Shown: positions 16,341-26,578, counted from the stretch's first letter. The stretch: 64,000 bases of DNA from Gemmatimonadota bacterium (GCA_009841265.1 VXMB01000009.1:29951-93950); one strand, 5' to 3'. Numbers and translations: made by a program. Notes: generated by a model from the letters alone, not told the origin.

Positions 16341-18287
16341 ATGAAATACCTACGAAGCACACTTAAATCCGTGTTCAGTTTGATCCTGCTTTCCGCCATG
16401 CCAGGATTCGCCCAGGAAACGCAGAATGCACAGGATACGCAGAATGCGGCGGACGAGGCGCCCAGGTACATCCTGGACACCGTAGTCGTAACGGGTAACA
16501 AGATCGAGACTCCCTTGAGGCAGGTCTCGAGTTCGATCGCCGTTATTACCTCCGAAGATATCGAACGCAGCAGCCGGAACACGGTCGCCGACCTGTTGCG
16601 CGATGTGGGCGGGCTGAGCGTGGCACAGAACGGCGGGCCGGGCAGGAACGCGTCTGTTTTCCTTCGCGGCGCCGAATCGGCCTACACCCTGTTTCTGATC
16701 GACGGCGTTGAAGTGAACGACCCCATGTCTCCAGGACGCAGCTACAGTCCGGCCCATATGACCGTCGACCAGGTTGAGCGGATCGAGGTGCTTTACGGGT
16801 CCCAGAGCACGCTTTACGGATCGGATGCCATCGCAGGCGTAGTGAACATCATTACAAAGCAGGGGGACGGTCCGCCGAAGATCGATGCCTCCATCGAGGG
16901 CGGCGCGCTGGGTACCATTCGAAGCCGGGCGGGATTGAGCGGGGGCACAACAGACTACCGGTATGCGATGGATGGCTCGTTCCTCAACACGAAGGGAATC
17001 TCGTCGAACGCCCTGGGGAACATGGAAGAAGACGGATACCGGAACACCACGCTGGGTGGCCGTTTCGGGGCGACGCCTTCCGCCGGCGTTTCGGTCGATC
17101 TCAACGTCCGGTACACGGACGGCCGCGCCGATATCGACAACGGAACCGGCCCCAATGGAGACGATCCCAATCGGATAAACACATCCAGGCAGCTGTTTGT
17201 CCGGCCCTCCGCGACCCTCGAGCTGTGGTCGCAGCGATGGAGGCAGACGCTGGGCTACAGCCTGGTCGACCACAGCAGGGAAGACGACAATCCGGCGGAC
17301 GCCAACCAGGAGACGGCCGCGAATTCCACGTTCGACGCCCGGTTGCACAAAGTGGACTGGCAGCACACGCTGTTACTGGCCGAGGGGAATACCGTCGTGT
17401 TCGGGGCCGAAACCGAGTCGGAACAGGGAGAATCGGAATCTAAAGGGCCGTTTTCGAGCAGGTTCGACCGGCGGACGGCGAGGATGACGGGCGTCTACCT
17501 GCAGGAGATGCTGCAGTATGGCGACGCATTGTTCGCTGCCGCGGGCATCCGGGTCGATCACCACGACCGGTTCGGATCCGAAGTCACCTACAACCTCGCA
17601 CCAAACGTATTCTTCGAAGAGACGGGGACCAGGTTAAAAGGCGCTTACGGTACGGGTTACAAGGCGCCTTCACTGTTCCAGCTGTATTCATCCTTCGGTG
17701 ATTCCACGCTCCAGGCGGGGTCGAGCAAGAGCTGGGAAGCGGGGATCGAACAGTACACGACCGACCAGCGTCTTGCAGCCGGTGTGACGTACTTCGACAA
17801 TACCTTCGATAACATGGTCGGATGGGATAGCGCGACCTCCAGTTACAAGAACGTCTTCAAGGCGACGAGCAAGGGCGTGGAGTTGACCGGCCGGTATTCG
17901 GGGGGCGCGGGAACATCCCTGCGGGCCTACTACACCTTTACCGATTCGAAGGACCACGAATCGGATGAGCAGTTGTTGCGGCGTCCGCGGCACAGCGGCG
18001 GGATCGTGCTGGATCAGCGGGTGCGGCCGGGATTCGACCTGAACCTGAGTTACCGGTTCGCGGGGGAACGGCGGGACAACGACTTTACCACCTGGCCGGC
18101 GACGCCGGTTACGTTGGACGGCTACGGGATCGTGAATGTCGCCGCCAACTGGAAGATCACGCCGAACATTCAGCTGTTCGGACGGGTCGACAATCTTTTC
18201 GATACGAAGTACGAGGAGATCCTGGGCTACGGGACCGTGGGCATTACGGGCTACCTGGGTATCCGGGTGGCGAACACCGGTAATTGA
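16341..18287 (+). CDS. btuB: TonB-dependent vitamin B12 receptor, BtuB-like
   Basis: A 648-aa outer-membrane receptor. It has a signal peptide ending PGFAQ, a TonB box DTVVVTG near residue 45, a plug domain (VSSSIAVITSEDIE to GVVNIITKQG, about 55-180) and a 22-strand barrel region. It imports cobalamin across the outer membrane using TonB energy. AAGGAG at 16329 sets the ATG at 16341. The upstream cobalamin riboswitch strongly supports the substrate. The C-terminus (GIRVANTGN) lacks the usual terminal aromatic. No BtuCDF genes are adjacent. Confidence 0.9.
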   Translation: MKYLRSTLKSVFSLILLSAMPGFAQETQNAQDTQNAADEAPRYILDTVVVTGNKIETPLRQVSSSIAVITSEDIERSSRNTVADLLRDVGGLSVAQNGGPGRNASVFLRGAESAYTLFLIDGVEVNDPMSPGRSYSPAHMTVDQVERIEVLYGSQSTLYGSDAIAGVVNIITKQGDGPPKIDASIEGGALGTIRSRAGLSGGTTDYRYAMDGSFLNTKGISSNALGNMEEDGYRNTTLGGRFGATPSAGVSVDLNVRYTDGRADIDNGTGPNGDDPNRINTSRQLFVRPSATLELWSQRWRQTLGYSLVDHSREDDNPADANQETAANSTFDARLHKVDWQHTLLLAEGNTVVFGAETESEQGESESKGPFSSRFDRRTARMTGVYLQEMLQYGDALFAAAGIRVDHHDRFGSEVTYNLAPNVFFEETGTRLKGAYGTGYKAPSLFQLYSSFGDSTLQAGSSKSWEAGIEQYTTDQRLAAGVTYFDNTFDNMVGWDSATSSYKNVFKATSKGVELTGRYSGGAGTSLRAYYTFTDSKDHESDEQLLRRPRHSGGIVLDQRVRPGFDLNLSYRFAGERRDNDFTTWPATPVTLDGYGIVNVAANWKITPNIQLFGRVDNLFDTKYEEILGYGTVGITGYLGIRVANTGN

Positions 18288-18343
18288 GCTTGCGGTAGCT
18301 GGGACCGCGACAGCTGAGACTGCGGCCTGGCGAAGTGGCCAGA

Positions 18344-19480
18344 CTACACTTTGTCTCGCCCGATGCCCAGTTCGTCCAGGATGTCAAGGATGGCGGACCA
18401 GACGGGCGGATCGATTTCGATGCCCTGCTTCAGTTGCCGCTCACGTTCACGGCGCGCGCCGTCGCCGGGCACCCGGATTTCGTCCACGCCAGGCGCCTTG
18501 CGTGCGTCTTTGATGCTCTCCACGAGCCGGTCCACTTCAGCAGAGAAGGCGGCCCTTGAAACGAATTTCTCCGGGTCGATGACGAGGAGGAACAGGGCGT
18601 TCTGGTCGAGGTCTTCCGGGGATCGGCCACTGCAGCCCGCGCCGCTCAGACCGCCGGTCAACACGTCGACCAGTATGCTCAGCGCAAAGCCCTTGTGTCC
18701 CGCGATCAGGCTGCCCAACGGCAGGATAGCCGCCCGTCTGGGCGTCGCGAAATAGGCCTCGCCATCCGTCGTGGTCCGCCCTTCACCGTCGATGAGCCAG
18801 CCTTCGGGCACCGCCTGGCCCTTGTTGCGCAACATCTTCAATCCGCCCTCGGACGTAACGCCCGTGGAGAGGTCAATGAGGATCGGGTCGCCGCTTTCCC
18901 GGGGGATCCCGACGGCCATGGGATTGGTGCTCATCAGGGGGGAGGTCGCGCCCCAGGGTGCTACGCAGGGATTGCCCCCGGCATCGTTGGTCATGAGCAG
19001 TGCGATGTAACCGTCTTTCGCCGGCTGTTCCACATATCCGCCCAGCCGGGCGATATCGTTGGCGTTCACGACGCTCGTGCAGCCGACACCCGTCGCCCCG
19101 GCCTTGCCGACGGCGCGTTTCATGGCCTCGGTGGCCGTGCAGGGGCCCATGCCCATGTTGGCGTCCAGATGCACGGTGGAGACGGTTTCACCCAGGACGT
19201 CTAACGGCGCGCCAGGGATCATGTTCCCCGCACGGATGCCCTCGGTGTACATGATGATCCGCATGACGCCGTGGGAATGGTAGCCGGAGAGCGAGGCCTC
19301 CATGAGTCGCTCGACGACTACCCGTCTCTCGTCGCCTTCAAGGCCCAGTCGTTCGAAGATACGGTCCATGATCCGGGCAAGCCGGTCCGGCTCAATGCGG
19401 ACGGGACGCGGTTCCGAAGCGGACTTGCTATCTGAAGCGTGTGTGTGATCCGAAGCGGGCATCCTTGACATTTCCTCCAT
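18344..19480 (-). CDS. malate/L-lactate/ureidoglycolate dehydrogenase family (Ldh_2)
   Basis: A 378-aa NAD(P)-dependent dehydrogenase of the Ldh_2 fold, unrelated to classical LDH. Visible family segments are SGYHSHGVMRI near residue 65 with the catalytic histidine, then a central ARLGGYVEQ, VAPWGATSPLMSTNP and a late GHKGFALSILVDVLTGGLSG. Members reduce 2-oxo acids such as oxaloacetate, 2,3-diketogulonate or delta-piperideine-2-carboxylate. Several candidate start codons lie within 10 codons and the first about 25 residues are low complexity, so the N-terminus is uncertain. It sits 20 bp after a DHDPS-like aldolase gene and probably processes its product. Confidence 0.86.
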   Translation of the reverse strand: MEEMSRMPASDHTHASDSKSASEPRPVRIEPDRLARIMDRIFERLGLEGDERRVVVERLMEASLSGYHSHGVMRIIMYTEGIRAGNMIPGAPLDVLGETVSTVHLDANMGMGPCTATEAMKRAVGKAGATGVGCTSVVNANDIARLGGYVEQPAKDGYIALLMTNDAGGNPCVAPWGATSPLMSTNPMAVGIPRESGDPILIDLSTGVTSEGGLKMLRNKGQAVPEGWLIDGEGRTTTDGEAYFATPRRAAILPLGSLIAGHKGFALSILVDVLTGGLSGAGCSGRSPEDLDQNALFLLVIDPEKFVSRAAFSAEVDRLVESIKDARKAPGVDEIRVPGDGARRERERQLKQGIEIDPPVWSAILDILDELGIGRDKV

Positions 19481-19500
19481 CTTGCGCGGTCCTTGTCGTG

Positions 19501-20391
19501 CTAAACGTCCAACGCGCCCAGGAGCGCAAGTCCTTCCTCGATGCTCCGCTTCTGCTCGTCGGTCGCATCCTGCATGGGAGCGCGTGGAAATCTACCGGGA
19601 CAGCCCTGCAGCGTCTGGGCATGCTTGGTACAGGCCGGCAGGTTCGTCCCCGCCATGGCGTTCCAGAGTCGTAGGAGTTTTCGGTGCAGATCGAGGGCCC
19701 GCGCGTGATCGCCCGCCTGTACCGCGTCCCATACATCCACCGAGGCCCGCGGCGCCGCCGTCAGGATGGCCGCGATCGATCCGCGTGCGCCCAGGGTGTA
19801 GGCCGAGTACATCAGGGCGTCCACGGCGCAGAAGAGCAGGTGTTCCGGGTCGGCCATGATCATCAGGTCGGCGAACAGCTTCAGGTCCCCAGCGCTCTGC
19901 TTGACGCCGACCACACCGGGCACCTCGTCCATGATCCGGCAGAGCAGTTCCGGCGAGAGGTAGCTCCAGGGCACCACGTTGTAAATGATGATGGGCTGAT
20001 CCACTTCCTCGCCCATCACCCTGAAATGCTCCTGCATGGCATCGTCGTCGGGGCGGAAGAGGTAGTGGACCGGGGTCACCTGGAGCGCGGCCACGTCGAG
20101 ATCGGCGATGGCCTGCCCCCGCCGGACCGCATCGCGGGTGCTGTCGACGATGATGCCGGCAACGATCGGCACGCGTCCGGCCGCCGCGTCCAGGGTCGTG
20201 TCCACGAGACCCCGGAACTCATCGACGTCTATCGTATGGCCCTCTCCGGTGCTTCCTCCCACTGCGATGCCGTGCGCCCCCCGGTCGATCAACCAGTTGA
20301 CCTGTTCTTTCATGGCCCCGAGATCCACGGCGCCGTCCCGGGAGAAGGGTGTGGTCGCCGGGGGGATTACGCCCCTCAGGTCATTGAGCAT
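19501..20391 (-). CDS. dihydrodipicolinate synthase/N-acetylneuraminate lyase family aldolase
   Basis: A 296-aa class I aldolase (TIM barrel). The signatures are GGSTGEGHTI (about residue 45-54), IIIYNVVP with the catalytic tyrosine, and GVKQSAGD with the Schiff-base lysine (about 165). The ARGSIAAI segment near residue 225 is also as expected. Members cleave or form 2-keto-3-deoxy acids or amino-acid derivatives using pyruvate. It is followed by an Ldh_2 dehydrogenase and preceded 28 bp upstream by a sodium:solute symporter, suggesting uptake and breakdown of an acidic sugar or hydroxyproline-type compound rather than lysine synthesis. Confidence 0.88.
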   Translation of the reverse strand: MLNDLRGVIPPATTPFSRDGAVDLGAMKEQVNWLIDRGAHGIAVGGSTGEGHTIDVDEFRGLVDTTLDAAAGRVPIVAGIIVDSTRDAVRRGQAIADLDVAALQVTPVHYLFRPDDDAMQEHFRVMGEEVDQPIIIYNVVPWSYLSPELLCRIMDEVPGVVGVKQSAGDLKLFADLMIMADPEHLLFCAVDALMYSAYTLGARGSIAAILTAAPRASVDVWDAVQAGDHARALDLHRKLLRLWNAMAGTNLPACTKHAQTLQGCPGRFPRAPMQDATDEQKRSIEEGLALLGALDV

Positions 20392-20419
20392 CTCTTCCTC
20401 CTTCGTTGGGTTGATGTTT

Positions 20420-21826
20420 TTATTTCGAGTTCATCGGGGCAGATTCCGTCCCCCGCCGGGACGTCATGTGCAGCGCCATGATGACCACCGCCGTTCCGAT
20501 GCCCCAGGTCGCCGGGGATATGCCGGCCAATCCGCCGCCGTTCGACCACAGATGCACGAGGATCATCACCAGGACGGAACCGGCGATCGTGGCCAGTGCG
20601 CCGTTCGCGTTCGGCCGGGTGGAGTACAGTCCCGCGATCAGGGGTACGAAGAGCGCCACGGACAGTATGCTGTAGAAGATGGTCAGCGCGGTGATGACGT
20701 CCGGCAGCACGGCCGCCAGGACCACGCCCGCGAGTCCCGCGCCCACGGCCGTTATCCGGCTGACGGCCAGCATCCGCTGCTCGGAAGCGCCGGGTTCGAT
20801 ATAGGTCTGGTACAGGTCCCGGCTCAGGGAAGTCGTCAGCATGAAGAGCACGGCGTCCGCCGAACTGATCTCCGCCGAGAACACGGCAGCCAGCGTCAGC
20901 CCGCCGATCCAGAAGGGCAGGGCATCCATCAGCAGGCGGGGCAGCGCAAGGTCCGGTGAATCCAGGGACGGGAAGGCGTGGTAAGCCGCCATGCCGAGGA
21001 GCGCGGGGATGAAGGCGAAGAGCATCAGGGCGACCGCGTTCGTGCAGACGCCCTGCCGGACCGCCCGGGCGTCCCGGGCGCCGTAGATCTTCTGCAGAAG
21101 GCCCGGCGAGATGATAAACGCGGGCACCAGGACGATGAAGTAACCCCAGATACGGGAAGGATCGTCCCCGAACCAGCTCTCGAAACCGGTAGGCGCCGCG
21201 TTCTCGCCGGACAGGAGACCTGCCCCCGATACGATCATGAGAAAGGCCAGGATGAAGCCGGAAAGTTTCACCACCAGCTGGACCATGTTGACCCGGGCGG
21301 TGGACGTCAGTCCCCCGAAGGTGAAGTACACGACCACCACGGCGCCCCCGGCCATGCAGGCGACGTACTTCGGGATGCCCAGTACGAGGTTGAGGATCCA
21401 GGCCAGGGGTATGAGTTGGCCGGCGAGGATCGCCAGGGAACCGAACCACAGCAGCACGGCGATAAGACACCGGACGCCGCGGCTGTACCGGTGCTCGAGG
21501 TAATCCCCGACCGTGTACAGGTTCTGTTCCTTTGCCACGCGCCACATGCGGGGCCCCACGGTCATGCCCAGGATGAGGCTCCCGATACCCGCTGACCCGA
21601 CCCACCACCACGCCGAAAAACCGTGCGTGTAACCGAGGCCGGTGGCACCCACCGTGGAACCCGCGCCCAGGTTGGCGGCCAGCAGCGTGCCGAACAGCAG
21701 CGCGGGAGAAAGCCGCCGGCCGGCCACGAAGAAGTCCTCGGCGCGGCGGACCGACCGCGACGTCCACCAACCGATCGCCATGAGGAATATGGAATAAACG
21801 AGGAGGGCGGTTACGTAGGGGGACAT
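20420..21826 (-). CDS. sodium:solute symporter (SSS family)
   Basis: Membrane protein of 468 aa with about thirteen transmembrane helices. SSS landmarks include the early GWWTSR...EDFFVAGRRLSPALLFGTLLAANLGAGSTVG region (about residue 20-62). A GLLQKIYGARD stretch lies in the middle and FSAEISSADAVLFMLTTSLSRDLYQ around residue 310-340, close to the family's sodium-site serines. It probably couples sodium influx to uptake of the substrate handled by the downstream aldolase and dehydrogenase. The substrate cannot be read from sequence. Confidence 0.9.
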   Translation of the reverse strand: MSPYVTALLVYSIFLMAIGWWTSRSVRRAEDFFVAGRRLSPALLFGTLLAANLGAGSTVGATGLGYTHGFSAWWWVGSAGIGSLILGMTVGPRMWRVAKEQNLYTVGDYLEHRYSRGVRCLIAVLLWFGSLAILAGQLIPLAWILNLVLGIPKYVACMAGGAVVVVYFTFGGLTSTARVNMVQLVVKLSGFILAFLMIVSGAGLLSGENAAPTGFESWFGDDPSRIWGYFIVLVPAFIISPGLLQKIYGARDARAVRQGVCTNAVALMLFAFIPALLGMAAYHAFPSLDSPDLALPRLLMDALPFWIGGLTLAAVFSAEISSADAVLFMLTTSLSRDLYQTYIEPGASEQRMLAVSRITAVGAGLAGVVLAAVLPDVITALTIFYSILSVALFVPLIAGLYSTRPNANGALATIAGSVLVMILVHLWSNGGGLAGISPATWGIGTAVVIMALHMTSRRGTESAPMNSK

Positions 21827-21848
21827 AGAGCTTCCGTCGCGCTTCCCG

Positions 21849-22952
21849 TCATCCCGCGTTCAGGTCCGAATAGGAGGGATAACCGGGTAGGCCTTCGGCC
21901 GTAACGACGGCGCGGATGATGGCCCGCGTGACTGCTTCCGCCGCAAGGATGGACAGCAGGGACAGGTTCACGCCGCCCTCCCAGGTCCCGGTGGCCATGG
22001 TGAAGAGGGTGTCCCCGTCCGCCTGCAGGTGGGCCGGGTTGATGGCGCGGGCGAGCCCGTCGTGCCCAACCTGGGCGATGCGGCTGGCCTGGGTCTTGGT
22101 CAGCCCGGCATTGGTCACGATGACGCCGATGGTCGTATTTCCGGGCGGCGCTTCCAGGCGAAGCGACCCGGTCTCGCGAATCTTCCGTGCCACGCGGACG
22201 AAACCAGACCCATCGGGCATCCTGGCGCCGGCAAGCACGCGGCCCGAATCCGGATCGTACACGTCGCCCACGGCGTTCACCGCAACGATCGCGCCGACCC
22301 TGAGCCCCTCGGGCGTGGTGAAGCAGGCGTTGCCGATGCCGCCCTTCATGGCCGTGCGAGTGCCCGGCGCGCCGACGGACATCTTGCCCACTGTGGCGCC
22401 GGCTCCCGCTCCGATGCTGCCCTCGGGGACTGGATCCGACGTAGCGGCCTGGCAGGCCCGGTAGCCCGCTTCCGCATCGGGGCGGATCTCAGGCTTGCCG
22501 CCGATGCCGAGATCGAAGAGGATGGCGGCGGGGACGATCGGGACCCGTGCGATGCGTACGTTGAATCCGATGGATCGTTCCTCGAGGTAGCGCATCACGC
22601 CCGTGGCCGTATCCAGGCCGAAAGCGCTGCCGCCGGAGAGGACGATGGCGTGGACCTGTTGCACCATGTTCACGGGATCGAGCAGGTCGGTCTCCCGGGT
22701 GCCCGGTGCGCCGCCACGCACGTCCACCCCACCCACAGCCCCTTCCTCGGCCATGATCACCGTGCAGCCCGTCGGACGCCGCGGGTCGGTGAAGTGCCCG
22801 GCCTTGATCCCTTCGACGTCCGTGATGGATCCGGACGGACCGTAGGGGTCGTTCGTCTGGCCGACGGCGGACTCGCGCAGGGAGCCCAGTCCCGCCAGGA
22901 CGCCCGCGCCGGTCACCCCGGCGGATTTTCGCAGAAAGGATCGTCTGTTCAT
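21849..22952 (-). CDS. Tat-exported P1 (S58) family aminopeptidase
   Basis: A 367-aa member of the DmpA / L-aminopeptidase D-esterase family. ATG at 22952 begins MNRRSFLRKSAGVTGAGVLAG, a twin-arginine signal, so folded export to the periplasm is likely; a start 9 codons upstream is also open. Family segments GSITDVEGIKAGHFTD, VLSGGSAFGLDTATGVMRYLEE, KGGIGNACFTT and GAIVAVNAVGDV are all present. These enzymes self-cleave into two chains and release N-terminal residues from small or D-containing peptides. It lies 22 bp upstream of the symporter gene on the same strand. Confidence 0.87.
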   Translation of the reverse strand: MNRRSFLRKSAGVTGAGVLAGLGSLRESAVGQTNDPYGPSGSITDVEGIKAGHFTDPRRPTGCTVIMAEEGAVGGVDVRGGAPGTRETDLLDPVNMVQQVHAIVLSGGSAFGLDTATGVMRYLEERSIGFNVRIARVPIVPAAILFDLGIGGKPEIRPDAEAGYRACQAATSDPVPEGSIGAGAGATVGKMSVGAPGTRTAMKGGIGNACFTTPEGLRVGAIVAVNAVGDVYDPDSGRVLAGARMPDGSGFVRVARKIRETGSLRLEAPPGNTTIGVIVTNAGLTKTQASRIAQVGHDGLARAINPAHLQADGDTLFTMATGTWEGGVNLSLLSILAAEAVTRAIIRAVVTAEGLPGYPSYSDLNAG

Positions 22953-23125
22953 TTCAAGCGGCAGCCGATGAAGCGTCATGGTGAGGGATCACCCGCAAGA
23001 CCCGTCCGGGAAGACCCGTTACGGTCTACGGTTTCCGCCAGATCAAGATGAACAATCGGCCATTCGCCGTCAATTCAATTGTATGGGTGTGTATGCGGGA
23101 TGAAGCCGTTCACGGGAGCCTGTGC

Positions 23126-25723
23126 TCAGGCCGCCGCGGACGCTTCCTGCCGGACGAAGTCCAGGCGGTCGCCTTCGCGGATGACGTGGATCGCGTCGCC
23201 TTCCCGGAACCTGCCCTCGATCAGCGCCATGGACAGCGGGTTCTCGACGAACTTGCGAATCACCCGCTTGAGGGGCCGTGCGCCGTACTGGGGCTCATAG
23301 CCCTCTTCCGCAAGCAGTGATTCGGCCTCGGGGGCCAGTTCCAGCGTCAACCCGGCCTGTTTCGAGAGCCGTCCCTGCAGTTCCTCGAGCTGGATACGGA
23401 CGATATCCCGGATGTGGTCCCGGTCGAGGGGATGGAAGATGATGATTTCCTCCAGCCGGTTGATGAATTCGGGGCGGAAGTGGGCCCGCACCGCGCGCAT
23501 CACGTCCGCTTGCACCTGTTCGTACTGGGACGCGTCGTGACTGCCGATATGCTCCGTCCCGATGTTGGAGGTCATGATGATCACGGTGTTCCGGAAGTCC
23601 ACTGTGCGGCCCTGACCGTCCGTGAGCCGCCCGTCGTCGAGGACCTGCAGGAGGATGTTGAACGCGTCCGGGTGCGCCTTCTCGATTTCGTCCAGCAACA
23701 CGATCTGGTAGGGCCTGCGCCGCACGGCTTCCGTGAGCTGCCCACCTTCCTCGTAACCCACGTAACCCGGAGGCGCGCCGATGAGCCGGGCGACGGCATG
23801 CCGCTCCATGTATTCGGACATGTCCATGCGAATCATGGCGCCCCGGTCGTCGAAGAGAAACTCGCCCAGGGCCCGGGCCAGTTCGGTCTTGCCTACGCCC
23901 GTGGGTCCGAGGAACAGAAAGGAGCCGATGGGCCGGTTTCCGTCACCCAGGCCGGCGTGGTTCCGCCGGACGGCGTTGGACACGGCGACGATCGCCTCAT
24001 CCTGGCCCACCACTTGGCGGTGCAACCGGGATTCCATTTGAATCAGCTTCTCGACCTCGCCTTCGACCAGCCGGCTCACCGGAATGCCCGTCCACTTCGA
24101 GACGACCTGGGCGATGTCCTCCTCGTCCACTTCCTCTTTCAGCATCCGGCGCTCCCGCTGGAGTTCGGCTAGGGCCCGGTTCTTCTCCTCGAGCCGGCCG
24201 TCGAGCTCCAGCTGCTCGCCGTACTGGATGCGGGCCACCCGCTCGTAATCGCCAATGCGCTGTGCCCGGTCCGCTTCGATTTTCAGTTGTTCGGTCTGCT
24301 CCTTGATCTCCTGGATCGTCTTTACCAGTTCCTTCTCGGCGAGCCAGTGGGCCCGCAGGACGCTGCGCTGCGCCGCAAGGTCGGCCAGCCGGCTATCCAC
24401 GGGCTTGAGGCGTTCCTCCGCGTCGCGCTCGCGCTTAACGGCTTCCCGTTCGATTTCGAGCTGGCGGATCTGCTTCTCCAGATCGTCCAGTTCGGCCGGC
24501 ATGCTGTCGATCTCCATGCGCAGGTTCGCCGCGGCCTCGTCGATCAGGTCGATGGCCTTGTCCGGCATGAACCGGTCGCTGATGTACCGCTCGGCCAGGG
24601 TCGCCGCCGTGACCAGGGCGCCGTCCCGGATGCGTATGCCGTGATGGATCTCGTAGCGCTCCTTGAGCCCGCGCAGGATGGACACGGTGTCTTCGATGGA
24701 AGGCTCGCCGACGTATACGGGCGCGAACCGCCTTTCCAGGGCGGCGTCTTTCTCGATATGCTTGCGGTATTCGTCCAGGGTCGTCGCGCCCACGCAGCGC
24801 AGGGTCCCCCGCGCCAGCGCCGGCTTGAGCATATTGGACGCGTCCACGGCGCCTTCCGCGGCGCCCGCGCCGACGATGGTGTGCAACTCGTCGATGAACA
24901 GGACGATGTCGCCCGCGGCCTGCTCCACTTCCTTCAGCACGGCCTTGAACCGCTCCTCGAATTCGCCGCGGAACTTGGCCCCGGCCAGCATGGCGCCCAT
25001 GTCGAGGCTGATCACCTTGCGTCCCTTAAGGGATTCCGGGACGTCCTCGGTCACGATCTTCTGGGCCAGTCCTTCCACGATGGCCGTCTTCCCCACGCCG
25101 GGTTCGCCGATGAGCACGGGGTTGTTTTTGGTCCGCCGGGAAAGCACCTTGATCACCCGCCGGATTTCCTCGTCCCGGCCGATGACCGGATCGAGTCCGC
25201 CCTCCCGGGCCAGGTCGGTCAGGTCCCTGCTGAACTTTTCCAGGGCCTGGTAGCCGGACTCCGGCGTCTGGCTCGTGACACGCTGAGTTCCCCGAACCTC
25301 CTTCATGGCTTTCATGATCCCCTCGCTCCGTACGCCGCCTTCCTTCATGACGCGATTGACCTCCCCGCCGTCATCCAGCAGAGCAAGGAGCAGATGCTCC
25401 ACGCTGATGTACTCGTCTTTCAGATTCTGCGCCTCTTTCAGCGCCCGGTCCATGACCCGCTGAAAGCCGTCGGAGGCATAGAGCGATGCGCCGTCGCCGG
25501 TTACCCTCGGCATCTTGTCCAGAGCCGCTTCCAGCCCTTCCCGGACCTGGGCCGGATCCGTTCCCGTCCTTTCCAGCAGGATGGCCGCCAGGCTTTCGTC
25601 CTGTTTGAGCAGCGCCAGCGCCAAGTGCGTGGGCTCCAGCCGGTTGTGGTTGCGGCCGCGGGCGATCTCCTGGGAAACCTGGATCGCCTCCATCGATTTC
25701 TGCGTCAGTTTATCCGTTCGCAT
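23126..25723 (-). CDS. clpB: ATP-dependent disaggregase ClpB
   Basis: An 865-aa protein, the usual ClpB length. Order: ClpN double repeat (1-150), NBD1 with GEPGVGKT and the IDELH Walker B, a coiled-coil middle domain rich in E/R/L (about 410-520), and NBD2 with GPTGVGKT. The C-terminus has GARPLKRVI. ClpB works with DnaK to dissolve protein aggregates after heat stress in the cytoplasm. ATG at 25723 is chosen for its GAGGAGG site and match to the family start MRTDKLT. It stands alone, with about 300 bp upstream containing a repeat-palindrome that may be its regulator site. Confidence 0.97.
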   Translation of the reverse strand: MRTDKLTQKSMEAIQVSQEIARGRNHNRLEPTHLALALLKQDESLAAILLERTGTDPAQVREGLEAALDKMPRVTGDGASLYASDGFQRVMDRALKEAQNLKDEYISVEHLLLALLDDGGEVNRVMKEGGVRSEGIMKAMKEVRGTQRVTSQTPESGYQALEKFSRDLTDLAREGGLDPVIGRDEEIRRVIKVLSRRTKNNPVLIGEPGVGKTAIVEGLAQKIVTEDVPESLKGRKVISLDMGAMLAGAKFRGEFEERFKAVLKEVEQAAGDIVLFIDELHTIVGAGAAEGAVDASNMLKPALARGTLRCVGATTLDEYRKHIEKDAALERRFAPVYVGEPSIEDTVSILRGLKERYEIHHGIRIRDGALVTAATLAERYISDRFMPDKAIDLIDEAAANLRMEIDSMPAELDDLEKQIRQLEIEREAVKRERDAEERLKPVDSRLADLAAQRSVLRAHWLAEKELVKTIQEIKEQTEQLKIEADRAQRIGDYERVARIQYGEQLELDGRLEEKNRALAELQRERRMLKEEVDEEDIAQVVSKWTGIPVSRLVEGEVEKLIQMESRLHRQVVGQDEAIVAVSNAVRRNHAGLGDGNRPIGSFLFLGPTGVGKTELARALGEFLFDDRGAMIRMDMSEYMERHAVARLIGAPPGYVGYEEGGQLTEAVRRRPYQIVLLDEIEKAHPDAFNILLQVLDDGRLTDGQGRTVDFRNTVIIMTSNIGTEHIGSHDASQYEQVQADVMRAVRAHFRPEFINRLEEIIIFHPLDRDHIRDIVRIQLEELQGRLSKQAGLTLELAPEAESLLAEEGYEPQYGARPLKRVIRKFVENPLSMALIEGRFREGDAIHVIREGDRLDFVRQEASAAA

Positions 25724-25892
25724 GAGGTCCCTCCTCGCCTGTTCCACCCTGATTTTACGCTGTTTCATCTCATACCAAGCCATTTAGGTCGCAAAACATG
25801 TGCCATGGCTGATTTAGCCGTGATGCTGGCGATTTCGACCTGTTTTAGAGCAAATTCCGTCTGCTCAACCGGTCTAAAACCGGTAATAGACT

Positions 25893-25934
25893 TGACATAA
25901 CTGCCAAAATGACATAACTGCCAAAATGGCAGTT
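25893..25934 (-). promoter_or_regulatory. 17-bp tandem repeat with palindrome upstream of clpB
   Basis: TGACATAACTGCCAAAA occurs twice head-to-tail (25893-25909 and 25910-25926). The second copy merges into the inverted repeat AACTGCC-AAAAT-GGCAGTT (25916-25934). The element lies about 170 bp upstream of the clpB start in the 300-bp gap between clpB and the methyltransferase gene. It does not match CIRCE. It looks like an operator with a duplicated half-site, but no binding protein is known. The rest of the gap shows only a short ACCGGTCTAAAACCGGT repeat at about 25868-25884. Confidence 0.6.
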
Positions 25935-26025
25935 TCACTGGGCCGAACTGGGCAGAGCAGAAACACTGCACCACCGGAGTAGATCGTATTGATGGTAAAT
26001 GTAAGAAGGAAATCAGCGTGTGGGA

Positions 26026-26574
26026 TCAGGACGGTTTACGGAATCCAAAACGCATAAACCAGCGTGGAACCTGGCGGCAGTAGTGGAGGTATTCGTCGCC
26101 CAGGGCGCGTCGAAGGGCCGGCTCCTCCACGAGGACCAGGTACAGCGTCAGCCCGGTCCAGCACAGCGCCGTGTATACGAGTAGCGCAAGCGACTCGAAG
26201 GCCAGGCTTTCACCGGTCAGGATGAGGAGGACACCGAGTTGAAGGGGGTTGCGGGACCAGCCATGGACGCCGGTCGACCAGATGGGCCGGGCATCTCCCC
26301 CGGGAATCGGCCGGGCATCTCCCGTGGGCTCGAAGGTTCCTGCGGCAGCGGTAACGATCGCCGCCATGCGAATCCGTTCGGCGAAGGCGCGGATATATAG
26401 GGCCGCGCCCAGTACGATGAGCACCGATCCGGCGGCCGGAAAGCCGGCATCGAGCCGCATCTCCTCCATGCCCGCGGTGCGGTACAGGATCAGCCAGGGA
26501 AGGGCGACCGCGAAGATGGCGTGCCGTACCAGCGCCGCGATCAGCGGGGCCAGCATGATCCGGGCGCCGGACAA
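26026..26574 (-). CDS. isoprenylcysteine carboxylmethyltransferase-like membrane protein
   Basis: A 182-aa integral membrane protein with about four to five helices. The ICMT/phospholipid methyltransferase C-terminal signature is visible: WSRNPLQLG, then LVLVEEPALRRALGDEYLHYCRQVPRW. Bacterial members are SAM-dependent methyltransferases of mostly unknown acceptor. The frame opens at TTG 26574, with GAGG about 7 bases upstream, inside the end of the previous gene; ATG at 26556 is the alternative. An eight-residue internal duplication (GDARPIPG/GDARPIWS) lies before the RNP motif. Confidence 0.75.
   Translation of the reverse strand: MSGARIMLAPLIAALVRHAIFAVALPWLILYRTAGMEEMRLDAGFPAAGSVLIVLGAALYIRAFAERIRMAAIVTAAAGTFEPTGDARPIPGGDARPIWSTGVHGWSRNPLQLGVLLILTGESLAFESLALLVYTALCWTGLTLYLVLVEEPALRRALGDEYLHYCRQVPRWFMRFGFRKPS
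26285..26323. repeat. 24-bp tandem duplication in the methyltransferase gene
   Basis: GGCCGGGCATCTCCC at 26285-26299 recurs at 26309-26323, a 24-bp period that encodes the repeated GDARPI peptide on the minus strand. In-frame, recent-looking. Confidence 0.7.
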
Positions 26575-26578
26575 CGCG

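Noticed and set aside
25893..25934. Sigma54 promoter (TGGCA...TTGC)
   Set aside because: TGGCA occurs but the -12 GC element and spacing are missing; palindrome explains the bases better.
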